DNA of 64,000 bases, taken from positions 2,232,001 to 2,296,000 of the forward strand of contig NZ_CP038026.1 in assembly GCF_004421005.1 (NCBI RefSeq), written 5' to 3'. A program made the position numbers and the translations under genes. Under the pieces are notes generated by a model. The model saw only the letters and a list, made by a program, of their open reading frames with translations. It did no database searches and had not been told where the DNA came from. Source of the stretch: Pseudoduganella plicata. Lineage in GTDB: Bacteria; Pseudomonadota; Gammaproteobacteria; Burkholderiales; Burkholderiaceae_D. Numbering within the stretch: the first letter of the stretch is position 1; the number at the start of each line of letters is the position of its first letter. Of this stretch, positions 34,360 to 42,640 are shown one piece after another.

Positions 34360-35175
34360 TCAGTTGACGCTCCCCGCGAATCCCTCCGGCGCGCCGGCCA
34401 GGGCAAAGCGGCCCGCCATTTGACGGAACGCCACCGAGGCACCGGCCAGCGGAAACGCATCCACCACGGCGCGGCCCAGGCGCGCGGCGCGATGCAGATA
34501 CTCATCGGCAGGCACGGACCCCATGGACACAAGATTGACCGCCAGGTAACGGCTTGCCGCCTGCGCCATATTATCGTAAACCACCCGTGCCTCAGCTTCC
34601 GACGCGCCCGTGACGACAATGCCGAACGGGCGACGGCCCAGCTCGTGATTCAGGCGCTTGATCATCATGTAGGCGTTCTTGATCGACGTGGCGCTGTTCG
34701 ACACCTGCACGACGATTTCCGAACTGGCCATGACGGGCACGGGGAACGCTTCGCCGTCGAATTCGCCATCGACAAGGACGATGCCGGCCTGCGTGGCCAT
34801 GACGTCGAATGCCTTGGCCAGGCGGCGGCTTTCGGCGGGACCGTTGCGTGCTTCGCCGCGCGTCATCGACACCACGTTGAAGCCCTGCGGCACCTGGTGC
34901 ACGACCTGGTTCAGGCCGCACTCCTGGCGCGCCACGTTCAGCAGGCTGGCGCCGTTGTCGACGCCGAGGCGCGAAGCGACACCGTGCGCGCTGGCGCAGG
35001 CGTCGACCAGCAGCACGTCGTTGCCGTTGCGGGCCAGCGAGGCGCCCAGGTTCACGAGCATCGCGCCCTTGTCGTCCTGCGGGGTGGCGGACAGGAACGT
35101 GACGATACGGGGCCGCGGCGGCCCCGCCAGCATGCGGCGCAGACCTTCGGCCTGGTCGAAATCGAAGTTAGCCAA
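34360..35175 (-). CDS. flhG: flagellar number regulator FlhG/FleN (MinD-like ATPase), atypical P-loop
   Basis: FlhG limits the number of flagella together with FlhF. ATG at 35196 opens the frame, but TTG at 35175 (giving A-N-F-D-F-D-Q-A-E-G-L-R-R-M-L) has GAGGTG just upstream and the usual N-terminus, overlapping the flhF stop by 8 bases; I prefer it (271 residues). The P-loop is unusual: where MinD proteins have KGGxGKT, this one reads T-P-Q-D-D-K-G-A-M-L-V-N, keeping one Lys but not the signature Lys or the glycines. The Walker B-like D-G-E-F-D-G and the rest of the fold look normal. Whether it binds ATP normally is uncertain. Confidence 0.9.
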   Translation of the reverse strand: MANFDFDQAEGLRRMLAGPPRPRIVTFLSATPQDDKGAMLVNLGASLARNGNDVLLVDACASAHGVASRLGVDNGASLLNVARQECGLNQVVHQVPQGFNVVSMTRGEARNGPAESRRLAKAFDVMATQAGIVLVDGEFDGEAFPVPVMASSEIVVQVSNSATSIKNAYMMIKRLNHELGRRPFGIVVTGASEAEARVVYDNMAQAASRYLAVNLVSMGSVPADEYLHRAARLGRAVVDAFPLAGASVAFRQMAGRFALAGAPEGFAGSVN

Positions 35176-36643
35176 GGTACACCTCGCGCGTTGCATTGTT
35201 GCCGGCCGCTGCCATCAGCATCGGCAGGTCGCTGTCGGAAAACTGGCTGACGTCCTTTTTCGAGCGGAAGGCCCGTTCGATCAGTTCGTCCGGCTTGGCC
35301 AGGTGCAGGTCTTCCGGCACGCGCTGGCCGTTCGACACGTAGAACAGGTTCAGTTTCTGGCGGATCACGACGTCCAGCACATTGCCGATCGACGCCGCTT
35401 CGTCCAGCTTCGTCATGATGGCGCCGGCCAGGCCCGTGCCCTGGTAGGCACGCACCACTTCGGCCAGCGTTTCCTGCGTCGACGTGCTGTTCAGGCACAG
35501 CAGGCGTTTGACGTCCACGTCGGTGCCCTGCAGCATGGCGACCTGTTCCGTGACCATCTGGTCGCGCTGGCTGACGCCGACGGTGTCGATCAGCACGGTA
35601 TGCTTGTTGCGCAGTTCCTTCAGCGCGATGCGCAGGTCCGCTTCGTCCTTCACGGAGTGCACCATCACGCCCAGGATCTTGCCGTAGATGCGCAGCTGCT
35701 CGTGCGCGCCGATACGGTAGGCGTCCGTCGTGATCAGGGCCAGCTTTTCCGGGCCGTGGCGCATCACGCAACGGGCCGCCAGCTTGGCGGTGGAGGTCGT
35801 CTTGCCGACGCCGGTCGGGCCGACCAGGGCAAACACGCCGCCCTTTTCGATCAGCGCGTCTTCGTTGGCGATGACGTTCAGGTTGCGGGCCAGCACGGTG
35901 CGGATCCAGCGCAGGCTTTCCTCCGCGGAGCGGCCGGCCGGCATTTTTTCGATCAGCATCTTGGCCAGGGTGGCGGAGAAGCCGGCACCCAGCATTTCAC
36001 GCAGGACAGTGGCCTTGTGCGGTTCGCGCTGTTGCGACGAGCCCCACGACAGCTCGGCCAGCTGCGTTTCCATCATGCCGCGCATGGCGCGCAGTTCCGT
36101 CATCATCGTGCTCATTTCCGCAGCCGCGTTGGCCTTGGCGGAGTTGACGGCGTCGGCCACCATCGCCGAGATGCGGTCCATGTCGACGGCGGGAGCGGCC
36201 GGTGCGAAGCCCGGTGCCGGGCGAACCTGGGCCCGGGCCTGCGCGCGCGCTTCCATATTGGCCTGCGCTTCCGCTTCCATCTGCGCCTCCATCTGCGCCT
36301 GCATGCGGGCCTTGATGGCGTCCTGCATCTGCTGCTGGGTCGGTTGCGAACGGGCTGCGGCCGGACGTGCCGGTTGCGGACGTGCCGGTTGCGGACGTGC
36401 CTGCGGCGGCGTCATCATCGGCGACGGCGTGTAGGTGTCTTCAATCTCGAGCTCGGGCATGGCGGGCGCCGTGTCCGCGGCCGGCTGTGCCAGCGATGCG
36501 GCATCGTCGTTCGCCAGCGCCAGGATCTCGACCACCCCATCCATCGGGCGGTTGGACAGGATCACCGCATCGGGGCCAAGCGCTTCGCGCACTTTGCGCA
36601 GGGCTTCACGCGATGTAGGTGCGGTAAATTTTTTGACGTTCAT
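35168..36643 (-). CDS. flhF: flagellar GTPase FlhF (SRP-like)
   Basis: FlhF marks the site of flagellar assembly. ATG at 36643 gives 491 residues. Residues 1-50 form the B domain start (V-K-K-F-T-A-P-T-S-R-E-A-L); about 75-170 is a Pro/Gln/Ala/Met-rich linker with the repeated Q-A-R-P-Q-P-A-R-P type units; the NG domain holds the G1 loop G-P-T-G-V-G-K-T-T at 275-283 and later D-T-V-G near 355. The start is preceded by a leader that resembles the flhA leader. It is the first gene of flhF-flhG-fliA-motC-motD. Confidence 0.97.
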   Translation of the reverse strand: MNVKKFTAPTSREALRKVREALGPDAVILSNRPMDGVVEILALANDDAASLAQPAADTAPAMPELEIEDTYTPSPMMTPPQARPQPARPQPARPAAARSQPTQQQMQDAIKARMQAQMEAQMEAEAQANMEARAQARAQVRPAPGFAPAAPAVDMDRISAMVADAVNSAKANAAAEMSTMMTELRAMRGMMETQLAELSWGSSQQREPHKATVLREMLGAGFSATLAKMLIEKMPAGRSAEESLRWIRTVLARNLNVIANEDALIEKGGVFALVGPTGVGKTTSTAKLAARCVMRHGPEKLALITTDAYRIGAHEQLRIYGKILGVMVHSVKDEADLRIALKELRNKHTVLIDTVGVSQRDQMVTEQVAMLQGTDVDVKRLLCLNSTSTQETLAEVVRAYQGTGLAGAIMTKLDEAASIGNVLDVVIRQKLNLFYVSNGQRVPEDLHLAKPDELIERAFRSKKDVSQFSDSDLPMLMAAAGNNATREVYLG

Positions 36644-36670
36644 GCTGCTGCTCCAGGCGAGATTTTCTCT

Positions 36671-36748
36671 GATGGAGTGATTATTGACGATGCCAACAGG
36701 AAATCATCCGGGGAAAAGGATGGGAAAAGCCCTGCAATTCGCCGTCGT
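36671..36748 (-). promoter_or_regulatory. flhF leader element similar to the flhA leader
   Basis: About 78 bp, ending 27 bp before the flhF start, aligns almost without gaps with 41238-41316 before flhA; by eye about three quarters of bases match. Shared blocks on the + strand include GATTATTGA(C/T)GATGC, AGGAAA, AAAAGG and ATTCGC-CGTCGT. On the coding strand this puts TCAATAATC about 40 bp before each start, a plausible -10 region for class-II flagellar promoters. Confidence 0.6.
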
Positions 36749-36797
36749 CCCCTGCGGGGAGAGCGACTTGCAGTTTTGCCACCATCCATGCGAAGAT

Positions 36798-36816
36798 GTG
36801 AATGATAATAATTCGC
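36798..36816 (+). promoter_or_regulatory. Fur box
   Basis: GTGAATGATAATAATTCGC matches the Fur consensus GATAATGATAATCATTATC at about 14 of 19 positions, including a perfect central GATAAT. It lies 47 bp upstream of the siderophore receptor start, where iron-loaded Fur would block transcription. Confidence 0.75.
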
Positions 36817-36863
36817 ATTTGCGGAGACTTTCCGCCACATGCACCACTTCAGAGAGAAACACC

Positions 36864-38981
36864 ATGAATTCGAACAGGAACCCGCTGGCGCTGGCCGTTC
36901 TGGCCGCGCTGGCCGCCTCCCCTCGCGCCCACGCCGCCCCGGTTGACGAGGCCGACGCGCCCGTCAGCGTCGTCACCGTCACCGGCGCCCGCAGCGAGCC
37001 GTACAACCCGACCTCGGCCATGACCGCGACGAAGATCGACGCGCCGCTGCGCGACATTCCGCAGACGGTCAACGTCATTCCCGCGCAGCTGCTGCGCGAC
37101 CAGTCCGCAAGTTCGATGGAGGATGCGATGAAATTCGTGCCGGGTGTGGGCCTGTCGCATGGCGACGGCCAGCGCGACCAGGTCACGCTGCGCGGCTTCT
37201 CCGCCATTTCCGACCAGTTCGTGGATGGCCTGCGCGACGATGCGCTGTACTTTCGCGACCTGTCCAATATCGAGCGCATCGAAGTGCTGAAGGGTCCGGC
37301 CGCCGTGCTGTACGGGCGCGGCTCGTCCGGGGGGCTGATCAACCGGATCAGCAAGAAGCCCGGCGCGAACAGGCGCGAGGCGACGGCCCGGGTGGGGAGC
37401 GATAACCGCCGCCGTGGCGAGCTCGACCTGGCGGCGACGGAAGGCACCATGGCGTTCCGCGTCACGGGCGCCGTCGAACGCGCGGACAGCTACCGCGACC
37501 AGCAGTTCCTCGAGCGCGACGCCATTGCGCCATCGCTGCAGTTCCAGCTGGGCGCGGCCACGACGTTGCTGCTGCAGGCCGAGCACCTGTCCGACCGGCG
37601 CGTGACGGACTTCGGCGTGCCGTCGTACAAGGGCCGCCCCGTCAACGTGCCCGAGAGCACGTATTACGGCGCCGCCAACGCGCGCGACGCCGACTACTCG
37701 CATGCGGAAGTGACGGCGCTGGGCTTCACGCTGGAGCACCGCTTCAGCAACGCGCTGGCGCTGCGCAACGCCTATCGCCACCAAGACTACACGCTGGCGC
37801 GCTACAACACGCTGGTCGGCAGCGTCAACGAGGCGGCGCTGACGGCCTCGCTGAACCGCACCAATCTGCGGCGCGAGGAGGACAGCTGGTTTAACCAGAC
37901 GGAACTGACACAAACGGCGCATGTCGCAGGCATGCGCCATAAACTGCTGTACGGCATCGAGGTGGGCAAGCAGAACAAGGACCAGGTCAACCGGTCGCAA
38001 AGCAATGTCGCTACCGTCGCGCTGTTCAATCCCGTGCTGCCGGTCCTGCCGAAATACCTGAACGTGGCACCCGGCACGGACAACCTGGGCATCATGAAGA
38101 CGGCCAGCGCGTACGTGCAGGACCTGGTGGCGCTGTCGGAACAGTGGAAGGCGCTGGCCGGCGTGCGTTATGACCATTTCGAGCAGCGCACCGTCGAGCG
38201 CCGCGCGGGCCAGGCCAACCTGGACCGCACGGACGTGGCGTGGAGTCCCCGCGCGGGCCTCGTCTGGCAGCCATCGGCCATGCAGTCGTATTACGTGTCG
38301 TTCAGCAAATCGTTCCAGCCGTCGGCGGAGAACTTCCCGCTCGCTGCCAGCAACGCGCAGATCGAGCCGGAAAAGACAACCAACAAGGAAGTGGGCGGCA
38401 AGTTCGATTTCCTAGGCGGCGCGCTGTCGGCCACGGCATCGCTGTTCCGCCTCGAGCGTACCAATATCAAGGCGACCGACCCCGTCAGCAACCGCCTGAT
38501 CCCCATCGGCGAGCAGCGCACGGACGGGCTGGAACTGACGCTGACGGGCCAGCTGCCGCAAGGCTGGCAGGTGTGGGCGGGCTATGGCTTCCTGGATGCC
38601 GAGGTGACATCGTCGCCGGCGCTGGACAACAGCGACAACGTCATCAAGGGCGTGCCCGTGCAGGGCAAGCGCGCCACGCTGACGCCGCGCCACAGCGCCA
38701 ACCTGTGGCTGGCGAAATCGTTCGGCAACGGTCTGCGCGCCGGCGCTGGCGTCAACGCGGCGAGTGTACGCTTCGCCAACCCGGGCAATACCGTCGCCCT
38801 GCCCGGCTACGCCACGGTCGATGCGATGGCCGGCTGGAAGCTGGGCCGCGTGGACCTGCAGCTGAACGTGTACAACCTGCTGGACCGTTCGTACATCGTC
38901 TCCGGCCACGGCAGCTCGCCGAACCTGAGCCTGCCAGGTTCGCCACGCTCGGCGGCCCTGACGGCCCGCTACCAGTTCTAG
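36864..38981 (+). CDS. TonB-dependent siderophore receptor
   Basis: This outer-membrane receptor imports a ferric siderophore using TonB energy. ATG at 36864 gives 705 residues with a signal peptide (about 1-23, ending A-H-A). A TonB-box-like S-V-V-T-V-T-G-A lies near 33-40. The plug domain (about 45-160) has D-I-P-Q-T-V-N-V-I, the L-R-G-F-S-A-I-S-D turn and V-L-K-G-P-A-A-V-L-Y-G-R-G-S-S-G-G-L-I-N; the barrel ends with N-V-Y-N-L-L-D-R-S-Y and the terminal aromatic Y-Q-F. The pattern fits the TonB-siderophore receptor subfamily for catecholate or hydroxamate ligands; the ligand cannot be read. It stands alone between flhF and flhA with its own Fur box and terminator. Confidence 0.95.
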   Translation: MNSNRNPLALAVLAALAASPRAHAAPVDEADAPVSVVTVTGARSEPYNPTSAMTATKIDAPLRDIPQTVNVIPAQLLRDQSASSMEDAMKFVPGVGLSHGDGQRDQVTLRGFSAISDQFVDGLRDDALYFRDLSNIERIEVLKGPAAVLYGRGSSGGLINRISKKPGANRREATARVGSDNRRRGELDLAATEGTMAFRVTGAVERADSYRDQQFLERDAIAPSLQFQLGAATTLLLQAEHLSDRRVTDFGVPSYKGRPVNVPESTYYGAANARDADYSHAEVTALGFTLEHRFSNALALRNAYRHQDYTLARYNTLVGSVNEAALTASLNRTNLRREEDSWFNQTELTQTAHVAGMRHKLLYGIEVGKQNKDQVNRSQSNVATVALFNPVLPVLPKYLNVAPGTDNLGIMKTASAYVQDLVALSEQWKALAGVRYDHFEQRTVERRAGQANLDRTDVAWSPRAGLVWQPSAMQSYYVSFSKSFQPSAENFPLAASNAQIEPEKTTNKEVGGKFDFLGGALSATASLFRLERTNIKATDPVSNRLIPIGEQRTDGLELTLTGQLPQGWQVWAGYGFLDAEVTSSPALDNSDNVIKGVPVQGKRATLTPRHSANLWLAKSFGNGLRAGAGVNAASVRFANPGNTVALPGYATVDAMAGWKLGRVDLQLNVYNLLDRSYIVSGHGSSPNLSLPGSPRSAALTARYQF

Positions 38982-39008
38982 GAAAATTCCGGGACAATCC
39001 CGGACCAT

Positions 39009-39060
39009 AAACCGGTGACAGGCTCCGATTTTTTAATCGGAGCCTGTCACCGGTTTTTTG
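39009..39060. terminator. 22-bp perfect inverted repeat acting as bidirectional terminator
   Basis: Arms at 39009-39030 and 39035-39056 are perfectly complementary over 22 bp around TTTT, with a T-run on the right and an A-run on the left. It sits between the convergent receptor gene and flhA. Its core CCGGTGACAGGCTCCG is also found near 27314. Confidence 0.9.
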
Positions 39061-39064
39061 CTGG

Positions 39065-41203
39065 TCAGGTGTTGCCCACCAGCGCGGTGACGCGGATCGT
39101 TTTCGATTCCGGAATCTCCGCATGCGACAGCACTTTGAGCTGCGGCAGCGCGCGGCGCAGGAAGCGCGACAGCAGCGGACGCAGCGGACCCGGCACCAGC
39201 AGCACGGGCGTGACGCCCAGCGCTTCCTGCTGCTGCGACGCCTGGGCGGCCTGCTGGGCGATCGTGTCGGCCAGGCCCGGCTCGATGCCGGCGCCGTCGG
39301 CGCCGCCCGTGGCCAGCGCCTGCATCAGCAGGCGTTCGAGGCGGTTGTCCAGGGTCATCACGGACAGCTCGCCGTTGCCCGGGAACAGTTGCTGGACGAT
39401 GGCGCGACCCAGTGCGATACGCACCAGCGCCGTCAGCTCGCCCGGGTCCTGCGTGTGGGCGGTGTGCTCGGCCAGCGCTTCGATAATCGAGCGCATGTCG
39501 CGGATGTGCACGCCTTCGGACAGCAGGTTCTGCAGCACTTTCTGCAGCGCCGACAGCGAGAGCATCTTCGGCACCAGGTCTTCGATCAGCTTCGGCGCTT
39601 CCTTGCCCAGGTGATCCAGCAGCGCCTGCACTTCCGTGCGGCCCAGCAGTTCCGACGCATGCGTCGTGATCAGGTGGTTCAGGTGCGTCGCGACGACCGT
39701 GCCCGCATCGACCACCGTGTAGCCCATGCCCTGCGCCTGGTCGCGCAGGCTGGCGTCGATCCACGTGGCCGGCAGGCCGAACGCGGGGTCCGTCGTCGCC
39801 AGGCCCGGCAGGTTGCCGCTGGCCATGCCCGGATTGATCGCCAGGAACTGGCCGTTGAACGCTTCGCCGGCGCCCACTTCCACGCCCTTCAGCGTGATGC
39901 GGTAGGCCGACGGCTTCAGTTCCAGGTTGTCGCGGATGTGTACAGGCGGTGCAAGGAAACCCACTTCCTGCGCGAACTTCTTGCGGATGCCCTTGATACG
40001 CTTGAGCAGCTCGCCGCTTTGCGCCTTGTCCACCAGCGGAATCAGGCGGTAGCCCACTTCCAGGCCCAGCGTGTCGACAGCCTGCACGTCCGACCAGCTT
40101 GCTTCTTCGTTCTCGGCCGGCGCGGCCTGGCCGCCCGCTGCCGGGGCGCCGCCTGCGGCCGTACCGCCGCCGCCCGCTGGACGATCCGCCGTGCCGTTCG
40201 CTTCCGCCTCCTTGCGCTTCTTGTCCAGCATGTAGCCGGTACCGCCCAGCGCGGCACCCAGCGACAGGAACATAAAGTTGGGCATGCCCGGGATCAGGCC
40301 CATGCCGCCGATGATGCCGCCCGTGATGTACATGACTTGCGGCTTGGCGAACAGCTGGCCGACCATCTGCGTGCCGACGTCGGTATCGCTGGCCACGCGC
40401 GAGACGATGATACCGGCCGCGACCGAGATCACCAGCGACGGGATCTGGGCCACCAGGCCGTCGCCGATGGCCAGCAGCGTATAGACCTTGGCCGCTTCGC
40501 CCACAGGCATGTCGTGCGACAGGATACCGATCAGGAGGCCGCCGACGACGTTGATGACGGTAACCATGATGCCGGCCACGGCGTCGCCGCGCACGTACTT
40601 CGAGGCACCGTCCATCGCGCCGTAGAATTCCGCTTCCTGGGAAACTTCGCTGCGGCGCTTGCGGGCATCCGCTTCGCCGATCAGGCCGGCGTTCAGGTCG
40701 GCGTCGATCGCCATCTGCTTGCCGGGCAGCGCGTCCAGCGCGAAGCGGGCGCCCACTTCGGCGATACGGCCCGCGCCCTTCGTCACGACGACGAAGTTAA
40801 TGATGGTCAGGATGATGAAGACAATGATACCGATCGTGTAGTTGCCGCCGATCAGGAAGTGGCCGAAGGCCTCGATGACCTTGCCGGCGGCGGCGCCGCC
40901 CGTGTGGCCCTCCGACAGCACGATACGGGTGGACGCGACGTTCAGCGACAGGCGCAGCATCGTCGATACCAGCAGCACGGCGGGGAACGCCATGAAGTCG
41001 AGCGGCTTGACTGTGTACAGCGCAGTCAGCAGCACGATGATCGACAACGCGATATTGAAGCTGAAGAACAGGTCGAGGACGATTGCCGGCAGCGGCAGGA
41101 TCATCATCGCCAGCAGCATGATGATCAGGATCGGCGCGGCCAGGCTCTTCGTATTGGCACCGCCGATACCGCTCATCCATGCTGGCAATCTTATGCTGTT
41201 CAT
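39065..41203 (-). CDS. flhA: flagellar export gate protein FlhA
   Basis: FlhA is the large export-gate component that receives FliHIJ and chaperone-cargo complexes. ATG at 41203 (MNSIRLPAWMSG) is preferred over TTG at 41206; the product has 712 residues. The first 330 residues contain about eight membrane segments and the FHIPEP region with V-T-K-G-A-G-R-I-A-E-V-G-A-R-F and R-R-S-E-V-S-Q-E-A-E-F-Y-G-A-M-D. An unusual Gly/Ala/Pro-rich linker lies at about 345-375, before the cytoplasmic domain. flhB lies upstream with a 197-bp gap. Confidence 0.98.
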   Translation of the reverse strand: MNSIRLPAWMSGIGGANTKSLAAPILIIMLLAMMILPLPAIVLDLFFSFNIALSIIVLLTALYTVKPLDFMAFPAVLLVSTMLRLSLNVASTRIVLSEGHTGGAAAGKVIEAFGHFLIGGNYTIGIIVFIILTIINFVVVTKGAGRIAEVGARFALDALPGKQMAIDADLNAGLIGEADARKRRSEVSQEAEFYGAMDGASKYVRGDAVAGIMVTVINVVGGLLIGILSHDMPVGEAAKVYTLLAIGDGLVAQIPSLVISVAAGIIVSRVASDTDVGTQMVGQLFAKPQVMYITGGIIGGMGLIPGMPNFMFLSLGAALGGTGYMLDKKRKEAEANGTADRPAGGGGTAAGGAPAAGGQAAPAENEEASWSDVQAVDTLGLEVGYRLIPLVDKAQSGELLKRIKGIRKKFAQEVGFLAPPVHIRDNLELKPSAYRITLKGVEVGAGEAFNGQFLAINPGMASGNLPGLATTDPAFGLPATWIDASLRDQAQGMGYTVVDAGTVVATHLNHLITTHASELLGRTEVQALLDHLGKEAPKLIEDLVPKMLSLSALQKVLQNLLSEGVHIRDMRSIIEALAEHTAHTQDPGELTALVRIALGRAIVQQLFPGNGELSVMTLDNRLERLLMQALATGGADGAGIEPGLADTIAQQAAQASQQQEALGVTPVLLVPGPLRPLLSRFLRRALPQLKVLSHAEIPESKTIRVTALVGNT

Positions 41204-41237
41204 CAAACGTTCCTCTCGCTGGTGGGATTGGTTCCCG

Positions 41238-41316
41238 GATGCTGAGATTATTGATGATGCAGTGAGGAAACGATGCGGCGAAAAGGCCGGGGAAAACCCC
41301 GCTATTCGCGCGTCGT
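41238..41316 (-). promoter_or_regulatory. flhA leader element similar to the flhF leader
   Basis: This block in the flhB-flhA gap aligns with 36671-36748 before flhF and lies 34 bp before the flhA start. A GCATCATCAATAATC string on the coding strand is the best -10 candidate; GGGGTTTTCCCC (41290-41301) is a self-complementary 12-mer inside the block. Confidence 0.6.
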
Positions 41317-41400
41317 GGGCCCGGATGTGGGAAAAACGTCATCGGCGGGCACGTCGCTCCGGCGTGAAGACCTGAAGCGAGGTGCCCGTCCCGAGGCTGC

Positions 41401-42555
41401 TTACTGTGGCGGCTTCCTGGATGCCGGGTCGTTCGGGTCCATGTCGGCCGGCACGTCGAGCCTGGTCGGACGGTCCGGATAACGGCCGCCCGGGCGGTAG
41501 GCGCGCAGCTGGTAGACGTAGGCAAGCACTTCGGCCACGGCCGCATACAGGCGGGCCGGAATTTCGTCGCCGATGTCGGTGTGCTTGTGCAGCGCACGGG
41601 CCAGGGCCGGGGCTTCCAGGATCGCCACCTTGTGCTCCTTGGCCAGTTCGCGGATCCTGGCCGCCACTTCGTCCGTGCCCTTGGCCACCACCTTCGGCGC
41701 GCCGTTCGCGCCGTCCGTGTACTTCAGCGCCACCGCATAGTGGGTCGGGTTGGTCACGACCACGTCCGCCGTCGGCACATCCTGCATCATGCGGCCCTTG
41801 GCCATCTCGCGCTGCATCTGGCGGATCTTGCCCTTGATCTGTGGGTTGCCATCGCTTTCCTTCGACTCCTGGATCGTTTCCTGGCGCGTCATCTTGAGCT
41901 TGTCGGCATAGTGCCAGATCTGGTACGGCGCATCGATGACGGCGATAAAGCCCAATGCGCCCACCAGCCACAGGAAGCTCGTTGCCATCATGTCCAGCAG
42001 GTGCACGCTGCTTTCGTGCAGCGGCTCGTTGGCCAGGCCGAACATGGCATCCGCGTGCTTCATGATGACCATGTATGCCACGGAGCCCACGACGATTGTC
42101 TTGACGATGGCCTTCAGCAGCTCGACCAGGGAGTTCTTCGAGACCATGTTGGTGATGCCGCTGATCGGGTTGAGCTTGCTGAACTTCGGCATGAACGCCT
42201 TGGAGCTGAACAGCCAGCCGCCGACAAATATGGGCGAGACAAGCGCCACCACCATCACGGCCAGGCCGATCGGCAGGAACGTGATCAGCACGTTGACGAT
42301 GTCCGTCAGGATGCGGGTAATGAGAATGTCCGGGTGGTAGGCCTGCTCGCGCGTCAGCGACAGGCCCGACTTGAGCGTGGCGCCGAGACGGGCCGCCATC
42401 GAGGAGCCCATCATGTAAAGACCGGCGCCTGCCGCCAGCAGGACAGTAAATGTGGCAACTTCGCGGGACCGGGGAACGTCGCCTTCTTCACGCGCCTGCT
42501 GGAGGCGCCTCTCTGACGCTGCTTCTGTCTTTTCCGCTCCGCTGTCTTCTGCCAC
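41401..42555 (-). CDS. flhB: flagellar export switch protein FlhB
   Basis: FlhB sets export specificity; its cytoplasmic tail self-cleaves at NPTH. GTG at 42555 with GGGAG six bases upstream is the start (384 residues). The N-terminus has G-A-E-K-T-E-A-A-S-E-R-R-L-Q-Q-A-R-E-E-G, four membrane segments follow (about 32-55, 85-110, 145-165, 185-210), and the autocleavage motif N-P-T-H-Y-A-V-A-L-K-Y is near residues 270-280. The Pro/Asp-rich tail is typical. Confidence 0.98.
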   Translation of the reverse strand: MAEDSGAEKTEAASERRLQQAREEGDVPRSREVATFTVLLAAGAGLYMMGSSMAARLGATLKSGLSLTREQAYHPDILITRILTDIVNVLITFLPIGLAVMVVALVSPIFVGGWLFSSKAFMPKFSKLNPISGITNMVSKNSLVELLKAIVKTIVVGSVAYMVIMKHADAMFGLANEPLHESSVHLLDMMATSFLWLVGALGFIAVIDAPYQIWHYADKLKMTRQETIQESKESDGNPQIKGKIRQMQREMAKGRMMQDVPTADVVVTNPTHYAVALKYTDGANGAPKVVAKGTDEVAARIRELAKEHKVAILEAPALARALHKHTDIGDEIPARLYAAVAEVLAYVYQLRAYRPGGRYPDRPTRLDVPADMDPNDPASRKPPQ

Positions 42556-42640
42556 GCGCTGCTCCCGGTTCGATTAACAGGCGCCATTATTGCGGACGGC
42601 ACGCCGCCGTCATCGCCCGAACAGCGGGACGATGCCCGTC

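Noticed and set aside
34679..36805. 708-codon plus-strand open frame opposite flhG/flhF
   Set aside because: No domain is visible and it covers two conserved genes in antisense.
39122..41245. 707-codon plus-strand open frame opposite flhA
   Set aside because: Composition is typical of antisense frames of GC-rich genes, and flhA is clearly the real gene.
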